The notes under the pieces are model-generated. The model worked only from the letters and a program-made list of their open reading frames with translations. It had not been told where the DNA came from and did no database searches. A stretch of 64,000 nucleotides of DNA, taken from positions 372,001 to 436,000 of the forward strand of contig NZ_AYMU01000004.1 of the NCBI RefSeq assembly GCF_000633395.1, given 5' to 3'. A program made the position numbers and the translations under genes. Numbering within the stretch: the first letter of the stretch is position 1; each line of letters starts with the position of its first letter. Of the stretch, positions 1-8,413 are shown piece by piece. Source of the DNA: Pseudomonas sp. PH1b (GTDB lineage: Bacteria > Pseudomonadota > Gammaproteobacteria > Pseudomonadales > Pseudomonadaceae).

Positions 1-136
1 GATGGAAACGATTGAGGCGTTGTGGGGCATGGGCTCCCTCCGTGGACACAGGACAACTGACGTGAACTACACCGGCGAGCTAAAAGGTATTATTCTTCTC
101 GGACATTTTTCCAGTCATTTATTATGCGAAAAAAGA

Positions 137-1036
137 ATGAAGATAGATGATCTGAACGCATTCGTGGCGGTGATCCGCTGCCAGACCATCAGCCAGGCGG
201 CCGATGCCCTGCAACTGACCCAGCCGGCGATTACTCGCCGGGTGCAGAATTTCGAGGAAGCCCTGGGGGTCGAGTTGCTCGACCGCAACACCAAGCCCCT
301 CAAGCCCACCAGCATGGGCTTGCGGGTCTATGGCCAGTGCCTGGAAGTGCTGCGCAGCATCGATGCCCTGAATGAACTGGTGGCCAATGACGGCGCCCCC
401 AGTGGCGCCTTGCGCATTGGCGTGCCCCAGACCATCGGCGACGTGGTGCTGCTGGATGCCCTGAGCCAGCTCAAGGCGCTGTATCCGCAGTTGCAGACCT
501 CGGTCGCTACCGGCTGGGGCAGCCACCTGCTGAGCAAGGTCGAGAACGGCGAGCTGGATGTGGTGGCCGCGCTGTTTCCTGCCGGCAAGGTGTTCCCCGA
601 AGGCGTGGTGGGGCATTCCCTGGGCAGCATGCAGCTGGTGGTGGTCGCCGCCAGGGGCGAGGTGCGCAAGCGCAGTTGCAAGCTGGCCGACTGTTACCAG
701 CGCGGCTGGGTGCTCAATCCCGACGGTTGCGGTTTCCGCGCCGGCCTGCAACGGGCCTTGAGTGCCCAGGGCCTGTCGTTGCAGATCAACCTGGAAACCT
801 TCGGCACCGAGCTGCAATTGGGGCTGATCGCCAATGGCCTGGGCTACGGCCTGGTGCCGCTGCCGCTGCTGGAAAACAGCAGCCATCGGGACAAGCTGGA
901 GATCGTACCGGTCAGCGACTTCAAGCCGGTGATCGACCTGTGGCTGATTCACCCGCGCTTTCTGGGCAACCTGCAACAACCGGTGGGCATGTTCGGCGAG
1001 ATGGTCGCTGCCCGGGTCGGCAAGGCCGTTCCGTAG
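137..1036 (+). CDS. LysR-family transcriptional regulator
   Basis: A 299-residue LysR-type regulator. The N-terminus carries the winged helix-turn-helix (residues about 5-60, with SQAADALQLTQPAITRRVQ as the recognition segment), followed by a periplasmic-binding-protein-like effector domain from about residue 90. The frame is open further upstream, but ATG 137 is chosen because MKIDDLNAFVAV is the usual family start. It lies 153 bp upstream of, and in the same direction as, the SsuC-like permease operon, so it probably controls that operon; the co-inducer is unknown. Family assignment is secure, target is inferred. Confidence 0.93.
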   Translation: MKIDDLNAFVAVIRCQTISQAADALQLTQPAITRRVQNFEEALGVELLDRNTKPLKPTSMGLRVYGQCLEVLRSIDALNELVANDGAPSGALRIGVPQTIGDVVLLDALSQLKALYPQLQTSVATGWGSHLLSKVENGELDVVAALFPAGKVFPEGVVGHSLGSMQLVVVAARGEVRKRSCKLADCYQRGWVLNPDGCGFRAGLQRALSAQGLSLQINLETFGTELQLGLIANGLGYGLVPLPLLENSSHRDKLEIVPVSDFKPVIDLWLIHPRFLGNLQQPVGMFGEMVAARVGKAVP

Positions 1037-1053
1037 GCCCCAGGTCAGTAGCT

Positions 1054-1095
1054 ATGCATTATTGATTTGCATGTCTTTGTGGTTATTGAATGCAT
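1054..1095. promoter_or_regulatory. Palindromic ATGCA motifs in the gap before the ABC operon
   Basis: The 153-bp gap between the LysR gene and the permease is AT-rich. It contains a perfect inverted repeat, ATGCA-N9-TGCAT, at 1054-1072 and a further ATGCAT at 1090-1095. Interrupted dyads of this size are typical of LysR-type binding sites, so this is a candidate operator for the upstream regulator. No confident -35/-10 pair was assigned. Confidence 0.35.
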
Positions 1096-1189
1096 TTTTT
1101 GTATATTAAGTTAGAACCAAAACGAATTTCACGGACGTTTTTTATGTAGTTAGCATGGGGCTCGAACGCGCTGAAATAGGGATGTTGAA

Positions 1190-2011
1190 ATGCCTGCGCA
1201 AGCCCCGATCACCTTGCCTGCGCGCTGGACCCAGCGCCCTGGCGCCAAGCTCCTCGGCAACCTGTTGCTGCGCCTGCTCAGTCCGCTGCTGCTCCTGCTG
1301 CTGTGGGAGCTGGCGTCGCGCAGCGGGCTGCTGCCGGCCCGGATCATCGCTGCCCCCAGCACCATCGGCGGCACCCTGTGGCAGATGCTCGGCAGCGGTG
1401 AACTGGGCGGGCATCTGTGGGTGTCCCTCAAGCGTGCCCTCAGTGGCCTGGCCATCGGTGTTGGCGTCGGCACGCTCCTGGCCCTGGTGGCAGGCCTGTC
1501 GCGACGGGGCGAGCTGGCCATCGACTCGCCCATGCAGATGCTGCGCACCCTGCCGTTCCTGGCCATCGTGCCGTTGTTCATCCTGTGGTTCGGTGTCGGT
1601 GAGACGCCGAAGATCGCCCTGATTGCCCTGGGCACCACGTTCCCGATCTACCTGACCCTGTTTGCGGCGATCCGCAGCATCGATCCCAAGTTGCTGGAGG
1701 CCGCGACCCTGCTGGGGCTAAGGCGCTGGGAACTGATCGTCCATGTGGTCCTGCCCGGAGCGATGCCGGGATTCTTCGTCGGCCTGCGCTACGCCTTCGG
1801 CATCAGTTGGCTGGGGCTGGTGGTGGTCGAGCAGATCAACGCCAGCGCCGGCATCGGCTACCTGGTCAACGATGCCCGGGACTTCATGCGCACCGACGTG
1901 ATCGTCATCTGCCTGCTGGTCTACAGCGTGCTCGGCCTGGGCATCGACGCCCTGGTACGGGGCCTTGAACGTTTCGCCCTGGCCTGGCGGCCGACCTTTA
2001 TCAGGAGCTGA
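1190..2011 (+). CDS. ABC transporter permease, SsuC/TauC-like
   Basis: A 273-residue inner-membrane permease of the aliphatic sulfonate/taurine/nitrate (BPD_transp_1) type. Several hydrophobic helices are visible, starting with LLRLLSPLLLLLLWELA. The EAA loop appears as LLEAATLLGLRRWELIVHVV, the site that contacts the ATPase. It is the first gene of a run of six closely spaced or overlapping genes, with the ATPase starting 3 bp after its stop. The substrate cannot be read from the sequence; organosulfur compounds are favoured from family relationships. Confidence 0.92.
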   Translation: MPAQAPITLPARWTQRPGAKLLGNLLLRLLSPLLLLLLWELASRSGLLPARIIAAPSTIGGTLWQMLGSGELGGHLWVSLKRALSGLAIGVGVGTLLALVAGLSRRGELAIDSPMQMLRTLPFLAIVPLFILWFGVGETPKIALIALGTTFPIYLTLFAAIRSIDPKLLEAATLLGLRRWELIVHVVLPGAMPGFFVGLRYAFGISWLGLVVVEQINASAGIGYLVNDARDFMRTDVIVICLLVYSVLGLGIDALVRGLERFALAWRPTFIRS

Positions 2012-2014
2012 ACC

Positions 2015-2794
2015 ATGACCCTGTCATTGCCCGTGTCGGGCCGCTTGCGCGCTGCCGTGGAAGCCCGCCGGATCACCCGGCGCTTTGCCGGCCAGGCGGT
2101 GCTCGATGGCCTGGACCTGGAGATCGCCCCGGGGGAATTCGTTGCCTTGCTGGGCAGCAGCGGCTCGGGCAAGACCACCTTGCTCAGGGCCCTGGCCGGG
2201 CTCGAACCGGTGGACGAAGGGCAGTTGCAGGTGCCCCGCGCCTTGGCGGCCGTGTTCCAGGAGCCGCGGCTGATGCCCTGGAAGCGCGTATGGCGCAACG
2301 TCGCCCTCGGCGTGCGCGGGGAGGGGGTGCGCGAGCGGTCCCTGGCGGCGCTGGAAGAAGTGGGGCTTGGCCATCGATTGGCGGCCTGGCCCGGCACCTT
2401 GTCCGGTGGCGAGGCCCAGCGCGTGGCCCTGGCCCGGGCCCTGGTGCGCGAACCGCAACTGTTGCTGCTGGATGAACCCTTCGCCGCCCTCGATGCCCTG
2501 ACGCGGATCCGCATGCACCAGTTGATCATCCGCCTGTGGCAGCGGCACACCCCGGCGGTGCTGCTGGTGACCCACGATGTCGACGAGGCACTGTTGCTGG
2601 CCGACCGGGTGCTGGTGCTGGCCAACGGGCGAATCGCCGAACAACTGCCGATCCGCCTGCCGCGTGCGCGCCAGGTGACGACCCTGGGGTTCCAGCCACT
2701 GCGAGCGCGGTTGCTGCACCTGCTGGGGGTCGAAACCGAGGCCGAACCGGCCGCCAGTGTCTCCCATCCCTTGAGCAGGACTGCCAGCCGATGA
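2015..2794 (+). CDS. ABC transporter ATP-binding protein, SsuB/TauB-like
   Basis: A 259-residue ATPase with all core motifs: Walker A GSSGSGKTT (about residues 50-58), Q-loop FQEPRLMPW, signature LSGGEAQRVALARAL, Walker B LLLLDEP followed by FAALD, and the H-switch VTHD. It would energise the SsuC-like permease immediately upstream. Its stop overlaps the start of the next gene (ATGA), indicating translational coupling. Confidence 0.94.
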   Translation: MTLSLPVSGRLRAAVEARRITRRFAGQAVLDGLDLEIAPGEFVALLGSSGSGKTTLLRALAGLEPVDEGQLQVPRALAAVFQEPRLMPWKRVWRNVALGVRGEGVRERSLAALEEVGLGHRLAAWPGTLSGGEAQRVALARALVREPQLLLLDEPFAALDALTRIRMHQLIIRLWQRHTPAVLLVTHDVDEALLLADRVLVLANGRIAEQLPIRLPRARQVTTLGFQPLRARLLHLLGVETEAEPAASVSHPLSRTASR

Positions 2795-3990
2795 GCCTCT
2801 CCACCGTGCCTCCTTCTGTATCCCGTCCCGGCCTTGACCTGGACTCCTCGGACTTTGCCGATCTGTTGCAGCAACTGAGCGAAGAGTTCGCCGCCACTGC
2901 GGCCCACTACGACCGCCACAGCGAGTTTCCCCACGCCAACCTGCAGCGCCTGCACCAGCATGGCCTGTTGGCCCTGACCGTCCCCCGGGCCCTGGGTGGC
3001 AGCGAGGCGACCCTGGCCCAGGCGCGCCGGGTGGTAGGCGCGGTGGCTCGGGGCGAACCCTCTACCGCCTTGGTGCTGGTGATGCAGTACCTGCAGCACA
3101 CGCGGCTGCAGCAGAACACCGCCTGGCCGCTGCACCTGCGCCAGCGAGTGGCCCGGGAGGCCGTAGAAGAGGGCGCCTTGATCAATGCCCTGCGGGTCGA
3201 GCCGGACCTCGGCACCCCGGCCCGGGGCGGCTTGCCGGCGACTGTTGCGCGGCGGGTCGAGGGCGGCTGGCTGCTCAGTGGGCGCAAGATCTACTCCACC
3301 GGGATTCCCGGGCTGACGTGGCTCTCGGTCTGGGCCCGCAGTGATGAGCCGCAGCCGCAGGTCGGCACCTGGCTGGTCCACCGCGACAGCCCGGGCATCG
3401 TCGTCGAGGAAACCTGGGACCACCTGGGCATGCGCGCCACCGGCAGCCATGACGTGGTCTTCGACGAGGTGTTCGTGCCCCTGGAGCAGGCGGTGGACAT
3501 CCAGCCGGCCAATGTGCCCCGGCCTTCCGAGCTGGACAGCAAGGGCGTGCTCTGGCTGGCGGTGCTGCTCTCGGCGATCTACGACGGCGTGGCCCGCGCG
3601 GCCCGCGACTGGCTACTGGGCTGGCTGGCCCAGCGCACCCCGGCCAACCTCGGCGCGCCGCTGTCGAGCCTGCCGCGCTTTCAGGAATTGCTCGGGCGCA
3701 TCGACGCCTTGCTGCTGAACAATCGACTGTTGCTGGATGCCGCCGCCGAAGGGCGGATCGCCCCCGGCGAGGCTACCCAGATCAAGTTCCTGGTGACCAG
3801 CCATGCCATCAGCGCGGTGGAGCTGGGCATCGAGGCCATCGGCAATCCCGGGCTGGCCCGGGGCAACCCCATCGAACGGCATTACCGCGATGTGCTGTGC
3901 AGCCGCATTCACACGCCGCAGAACGATGCGATCCTCGGCGCTGTCGGCCGAGCCGCCTTTGCCTTGCCCAGCCGCGGAGCCCAGGCATGA
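2791..3990 (+). CDS. Acyl-CoA dehydrogenase-like flavoprotein (SfnB/DszC type)
   Basis: A 399-residue acyl-CoA dehydrogenase-fold protein. It has the helical N-domain, a central beta domain around GRKIYSTGIPG and a C-terminal helical bundle. Within organosulfur operons such proteins are usually FMNH2-dependent monooxygenases (DszC/SfnB) rather than true fatty acyl dehydrogenases. The position between a sulfonate-type transporter and catabolic enzymes supports that reading, but no catalytic residue settles it. Start ATG 2791 overlaps the ATPase stop and the gene's own stop overlaps the next start, both ATGA. Confidence 0.82.
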   Translation: MSLSTVPPSVSRPGLDLDSSDFADLLQQLSEEFAATAAHYDRHSEFPHANLQRLHQHGLLALTVPRALGGSEATLAQARRVVGAVARGEPSTALVLVMQYLQHTRLQQNTAWPLHLRQRVAREAVEEGALINALRVEPDLGTPARGGLPATVARRVEGGWLLSGRKIYSTGIPGLTWLSVWARSDEPQPQVGTWLVHRDSPGIVVEETWDHLGMRATGSHDVVFDEVFVPLEQAVDIQPANVPRPSELDSKGVLWLAVLLSAIYDGVARAARDWLLGWLAQRTPANLGAPLSSLPRFQELLGRIDALLLNNRLLLDAAAEGRIAPGEATQIKFLVTSHAISAVELGIEAIGNPGLARGNPIERHYRDVLCSRIHTPQNDAILGAVGRAAFALPSRGAQA

Positions 3991-4925
3991 CCCGGATCGC
4001 CAGCCAGCTCGACGAAGGGTTCAACCGGCAGTTGCGCGAGTGGCTGCCCGGGGTCGAAGTGCTGAGCCTGCCCCGGGGCTTGCCTCGGGACCTGCCGCGG
4101 GACATCCAGGTCCTGCTGGCTGCGCCCCACGCCGAGTTTCGCGATGCCTCCCAAGCGCCAGCGGGCTGGCCCTTCGGCCTGGGCTTCGTGCAACTGGCGA
4201 CCTCGGGCCTGGACTACTTTCCTTCCTGGCTGTGGCACGCAATGCCGGTGGCCAGCGCCCGCGGCAGCACCGCCGAGAGCATTGCCGAATTCGCCCTGGC
4301 GGCGATTTTCGCCGCTGCCAAGGCGTTGCCTCAGGTCTGGATCGATACCCCTGAACACTGGCGCCAGCGACCGCTGGCGGCGGTGGCCGGCAGCACCCTG
4401 GGGCTGTTCGGCTTTGGCAGCATCGCCCGGGAACTGGCGCCCAAGGCCCAGGCCCTGGGCATGCAGGTGCTGGCCCTGCGGCGCTCGGCGCAGCCGTTGG
4501 CGGTGCCTGGAGTGGAGCCGGTCGCCGACCTGCATGAACTGTTTGCCCGGGCCGATCACCTGTTGCTGGCGGTGCCGTTGACCGAGCAGACCCGCCAGGT
4601 CATCGATGCCCAGGTACTGGCTGCGGCCAAGCCGGGGCTGCACCTGATCAATATCGCCCGCGGTGCGCTGATCGATCAGCCCGCGTTGTTGCAGGCCCTG
4701 GACAGCGGGCGCATTGGCCTGGCCAGCCTGGATGTGGCCGACCCCGAGCCGCTGCCCGAGGGCCATCCTTTCTACCGCCACCCGCGCATTCGCCTGTCGC
4801 CCCACACCTCGGCCAACTCACCCGGGGTCTACCTGAACCTCGCCCGCTTGCTGGGACGCAATATCCAGCGTTGGCGCGACGGCCTGCCCCTGGAAAACCC
4901 GGTGCAGGTCGAGCGTGGTTATTAG
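3987..4925 (+). CDS. D-2-hydroxyacid dehydrogenase family protein
   Basis: A 312-residue NAD(P)-dependent 2-hydroxyacid dehydrogenase. The Rossmann motif is GLFGFGSIARELA (around residues 137-149). The catalytic-site segments follow: INIARGALIDQPAL with the substrate-binding Arg, DVADPEPLP with the Glu, and the SPHTS histidine. It would interconvert a 2-oxoacid and a D-2-hydroxyacid. Its place between a monooxygenase and an aldolase suggests it handles a breakdown product of the imported compound. It is translationally coupled to its upstream neighbour. Confidence 0.88.
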   Translation: MTRIASQLDEGFNRQLREWLPGVEVLSLPRGLPRDLPRDIQVLLAAPHAEFRDASQAPAGWPFGLGFVQLATSGLDYFPSWLWHAMPVASARGSTAESIAEFALAAIFAAAKALPQVWIDTPEHWRQRPLAAVAGSTLGLFGFGSIARELAPKAQALGMQVLALRRSAQPLAVPGVEPVADLHELFARADHLLLAVPLTEQTRQVIDAQVLAAAKPGLHLINIARGALIDQPALLQALDSGRIGLASLDVADPEPLPEGHPFYRHPRIRLSPHTSANSPGVYLNLARLLGRNIQRWRDGLPLENPVQVERGY

Positions 4926-4953
4926 CCCCTCAACAACCTGAAGGAGAGCCGCC

Positions 4954-5763
4954 ATGACGGCACATTTTCGCCCAGCGGTGTATGACCTGCGCCGCGATGG
5001 CCACACGGTTCACCGCTGGGAGCATCCGCCCCGGCAAGCCACGGTCGAGCTGGAGCGCCTTGAGCGCAAACGAAGCCTGGCCGCGGCCTTCCGGGTATTC
5101 GCCCGGCTGGGTTTCGACATGGGCGGGGCGGGGCATATCACCGTGCGCGACCCAGGGCGCGCGGATCACTTCTGGGTCAATCCGGTGGGGGTGTATTTCG
5201 GCCATGTGCGGGTTAGCGACCTGCTGCTGGTGGACCCCGAAGGCGCCATTGTCGAAGGCGAGGGCGCCTTGAACCTGGCGGCCTTCGCCATTCACGCGGC
5301 ACTTCATGAAGCCCATCCGCAGGTGGTGGCTGCGGCCCATGCCCATTCGCTGTACGGCAAGGCGTGGTCGAGCCTGGGCCGGCTGCTGGACCCGCTGACC
5401 CAGGACGCCTGCGCTTTCTATGAGCGCCATGGGCTGTTCGACAACTTCTCCGGGGTGGTGCTGGAGGCCAGCGAAGGCGCGCGGATCGCCGCAGCGCTCC
5501 AGGGCCACAAGGCCCTGATCCTGCAGAACCATGGCCTGCTCACCGTGGGGGAAACCGTCGAGGCCGCGGCCTGGCGCTTTATCGCCATGGACAACGCCGC
5601 CCAGGCCCAACTGCTGGCGGAAGCTGCCGGCACCCCGCGCCCGATTCCCCACGAAGTGGCGCGCCATACCGCCCGCCAGGTGGGGACCGAGTTCGGTGGC
5701 TGGTTCAGTTTCCAGCCCTACCGCGAACGGATCGTGCGCGAAGAAGCGGATTTTCTCGACTAA
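4954..5763 (+). CDS. Class II aldolase/adducin family protein
   Basis: A 269-residue class II aldolase/adducin-fold protein. Likely metal ligands are the two histidines of AAHAHSLYG (about residues 128-131) and the histidine of LQNHGLLTVG. A good ribosome site (AAGGAG) precedes ATG 4954. Members cleave or decarboxylate sugar-acid-like substrates, some with no known reaction. Here it follows a D-2-hydroxyacid dehydrogenase in one operon, so the two may act in sequence. Substrate unknown. Confidence 0.87.
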   Translation: MTAHFRPAVYDLRRDGHTVHRWEHPPRQATVELERLERKRSLAAAFRVFARLGFDMGGAGHITVRDPGRADHFWVNPVGVYFGHVRVSDLLLVDPEGAIVEGEGALNLAAFAIHAALHEAHPQVVAAAHAHSLYGKAWSSLGRLLDPLTQDACAFYERHGLFDNFSGVVLEASEGARIAAALQGHKALILQNHGLLTVGETVEAAAWRFIAMDNAAQAQLLAEAAGTPRPIPHEVARHTARQVGTEFGGWFSFQPYRERIVREEADFLD

Positions 5764-5774
5764 GGACAGCCCTC

Positions 5775-6737
5775 ATGCAACGTCGTCGCTTTCTGCAACT
5801 TTCGGCCCTGGCCGGTCTCGCCGGCGCTTTGCCGCGCCTGGGCCTGGGGGCCGCCTCGGAGCTGGCCGGGGTGACCCTGAATGTCGCCACCTACAAGGGC
5901 GCGGCGCCGAGCTTCTTTGCCGAGGCCGGCATCGAGGCGCCCCCCTACAAGGTCAAGTACGCCGAGTTCACCGGTGGCAACCTGAGCTTCGAAGCCCTGG
6001 TCAGTGGCACCCTGGATATTTCACCGATGAGCGAGATCCCGCCGATCTTCGGGATCAAGAACCACGCCCCGGTGAAGCTGATCGCGGTGCTCACCGGCGA
6101 CGTCAACAACCAGGCCTTCATCGTGCCCAAGGGCTCCACGGTGCAATCGGTGGCCGAGCTCAAGGGCAAGCGCATCGGCTATATCCGCTCCACCAGTTCC
6201 CATTACTTTTTGCTCAAGGCCCTGAAGGAGCAGGGGCTGGGCTTCGATGACATCCTGCCCATGGCACTGACTCCCCAGGACGGGTTCGCGGCCTTCCAGA
6301 ATGGTGCCCTGGATGCCTGGGTCAGCTTCGGCTACTTCATCCAGCTGGCCGAGCTGCGGGCCGGCGCCCGGGTACTGAAGACCGGCCAGGGTTACCTTTC
6401 CGGCAACTATGTGATCGCCGCCAACCAGCAGAGCATTGCCGACCCCTTCAAGCATGCGGCGATCACCGACTACATCCTGCGCGAGTACCGCTCCTGGCAA
6501 TGGATCGCCAGCCACCCCGAGGAGTGGGCGACCAAGAGCGCGCAGATCCTCGGCATGCCCCGGGAAGTATTCCTGGCCCAGTACCGGGCCCAGAGCGGCC
6601 CGCGCCTGTTGCAACCGGTGGACGACGCAGCGGTGAAATCCCAGCAGGACGTGGCCGACCTGTTCTTCGAGGCAGGCGTGCTGCCCCAGCAACTGGACGT
6701 ATCCGGCCTATGGGACCGCAGCTTCCACTGGACCTGA
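5775..6737 (+). CDS. ABC substrate-binding protein, SsuA/NMT1-like, Tat-exported
   Basis: A 320-residue periplasmic binding protein of the SsuA/NMT1 family. The N-terminus MQRRRFLQLSALAGLAGA is a Tat-type signal (RRRFLQL then a hydrophobic stretch). Diagnostic segments include LDISPMSEIP, GKRIGYIRSTSSHYFL and the ALDAWVSFGYF region. It is the last gene of the ABC operon, 11 bp after the aldolase, and would deliver substrate to the permease/ATPase at its head. The ligand is probably an organosulfonate or related compound, by family only. Confidence 0.9.
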   Translation: MQRRRFLQLSALAGLAGALPRLGLGAASELAGVTLNVATYKGAAPSFFAEAGIEAPPYKVKYAEFTGGNLSFEALVSGTLDISPMSEIPPIFGIKNHAPVKLIAVLTGDVNNQAFIVPKGSTVQSVAELKGKRIGYIRSTSSHYFLLKALKEQGLGFDDILPMALTPQDGFAAFQNGALDAWVSFGYFIQLAELRAGARVLKTGQGYLSGNYVIAANQQSIADPFKHAAITDYILREYRSWQWIASHPEEWATKSAQILGMPREVFLAQYRAQSGPRLLQPVDDAAVKSQQDVADLFFEAGVLPQQLDVSGLWDRSFHWT

Positions 6738-6741
6738 CTGT

Positions 6742-6924
6742 GTAGGAGCCGGCTTGCCGGCGAAAGGGCCCTCAAGCCATGCACTGCCCCGAAGAACGCC
6801 TTCGCTGGCAAGCCAGCTCCTACAGAACACCTGACACCCCATGTAGGAGCCGGCTTGCCGGCGAATAGGCCCTCAAGCCATGCACTGCCCCAGAGGACGC
6901 CTTCGCTGGCAAGCCAGCTCCTAC
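6742..6924. repeat. Two tandem 101-bp copies of a REP-like inverted-repeat pair
   Basis: Two near-identical units (6742-6823 and 6843-6924, period 101 bp). Each unit starts with GTAGGAGCCGGCTTGCCGGCGAA and ends with the inverted TTCGCTGGCAAGCCAGCTCCTAC. Each could form a long cruciform or hairpin. The pair fills the gap between the binding-protein gene and the dipeptidase gene and may attenuate transcription between them. The same palindrome recurs at several other places in the window. Confidence 0.9.
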
Positions 6925-6964
6925 CATCCGGAGGGGAGATTTCTTTCATTGGCCAGGAGGCCCC

Positions 6965-8176
6965 ATGTTTACCCGAACCTTGCTGTGCCTGGCGCTAGCC
7001 AGCCCCTGGGCCTTGGCCGACAGCCCCGCCCAAGCCTTGCACCAGCGCCTTACGGTGCTCGACAGCCACCTCGATACCCCCATGCAACTGGCCCGCCCCG
7101 GTTGGGACATCACCCAGCGCCATCGCTACCAGGACGACCTGTCCCAGGTCGATCTGCCACGGATGAAAGAGGGCGGCCTGGATGGCGGTTTCTGGGCCAT
7201 TTTCACCCCCCAGGGGCCGCTCACCGCCGAAGGCCGGACCCTGGCCAGCGAACATGGGCTGGCGGTGCTGGCGCGGATCCACGACCTGATCGCCGCCCAC
7301 CCCGATGACTTCGCCCTGGCCCTGACGGCTGGCGATGTACCGGCCATCGTCGGCCGTGGCCAGCGGGCGGTGTTCATCAGCATGGAAAATGCCCAGCCCC
7401 TGGCCGCTGACCCCGGGCGCTTGCACACCTACTATCGCCAGGGGCTGCGCATGCTCGGCCTGGTGCACTCGGCCAACAACGACTTCGCCGACTCGGCCAG
7501 CGCCCTGCCGCAATGGCGAGGGCTGAGCCCGGCGGGGCGGGAGCTGGTGGCCGAGGCCAACCGCCTGGGCATCCTGCTGGATGTGTCCCACGCCTCGGAC
7601 CCGGTGTTCGACCAGGTACTGGCCCTGTCCAGGGCGCCGATCATTGCCTCCCATTCCAGCAGCCGGGCCATCACCGCCCACCCGCGCAACCTGGATGACC
7701 GGCGCCTGCGGCAACTGGCGGCCAGGGGCGGGGTGGTGCAGGTCAACAGCTTTCCCAGCGACCTGATCAACCTTGTGCCCAACCCCGAGCGGGACAAGGC
7801 CCTGGGCCCGCTGTACCGCGAGTTTCGCCTGGCCGCCAGCCTGAGCCCGGCACAGGTGGCAGACCTGGCCGAGCGCATTCGCCAGGTCGAGGCCCGCTAC
7901 CCGCAGCCCCGCGCCAACCTGGACGACTACATGCGCCACCTGCTGCACATCCTCGACGTGGTCGGCCCCGAGCATGTGGGCATCGGTGCCGATTGGGACG
8001 GCGGCGGTGGCGTGCAGGGGCTGGAGGACGTGACGCAATTGCCGCGGATCACCGAACGACTGCTGGCGGCGGGCTATAGCGAAGCGGACCTGGAGAAGAT
8101 CTGGGGCGGCAATCTGTTGCGGGTTCTCGATGCCGCCCAGGCCGTAGGCGCCGGTGTGCCTGCGAAGGCGCGCTGA
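6965..8176 (+). CDS. Exported membrane dipeptidase (peptidase M19 family)
   Basis: A 403-residue renal-dipeptidase-like zinc hydrolase with a Sec signal peptide (MFTRTLLCLALASPWALA). Metal ligands are visible: the HxD of VLDSHLDTP (near residue 35), the Glu of FISMEN, the His of LDVSHAS, the His of IASHSSSR, and the Asp of GIGADWDG. It would cleave dipeptides or beta-lactam-like amides in the periplasm. The last ten residues (VGAGVPAKAR) are encoded by a REP-like sequence at 8144-8170, suggesting the original stop was lost or the palindrome became coding. Confidence 0.9.
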   Translation: MFTRTLLCLALASPWALADSPAQALHQRLTVLDSHLDTPMQLARPGWDITQRHRYQDDLSQVDLPRMKEGGLDGGFWAIFTPQGPLTAEGRTLASEHGLAVLARIHDLIAAHPDDFALALTAGDVPAIVGRGQRAVFISMENAQPLAADPGRLHTYYRQGLRMLGLVHSANNDFADSASALPQWRGLSPAGRELVAEANRLGILLDVSHASDPVFDQVLALSRAPIIASHSSSRAITAHPRNLDDRRLRQLAARGGVVQVNSFPSDLINLVPNPERDKALGPLYREFRLAASLSPAQVADLAERIRQVEARYPQPRANLDDYMRHLLHILDVVGPEHVGIGADWDGGGGVQGLEDVTQLPRITERLLAAGYSEADLEKIWGGNLLRVLDAAQAVGAGVPAKAR

Positions 8177-8413
8177 GCTGCGCGCGGTGCTGGGGAGCCG
8201 GCTTCCCCGGGGCAGTAGGGAGGCAAGCAGGCTATGCGTGGAGCGCAGAATCTTTTGGCTTGAATATGAAACAAAGTAATATTTGCATATGCTTAAAATG
8301 TATTTCTCTTATTAAATAAGCGCCCCTAGGATGGCTTCCATAGACCCAAGTGACTGCATAAGTCGACGGGCTATAACCGAACGCACTATCCATCCGTCGC
8401 AGGGAGTGCTTGT
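8177..8413. other. Intergenic region before the amine oxidase
   Basis: A 237-bp gap. The first 40 bp hold a degraded REP-like inverted copy (about 8193-8212). The middle (about 8265-8320) is markedly AT-rich compared with the neighbours and is the likely promoter region for the amine oxidase operon. No small gene seen. Confidence 0.5.
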
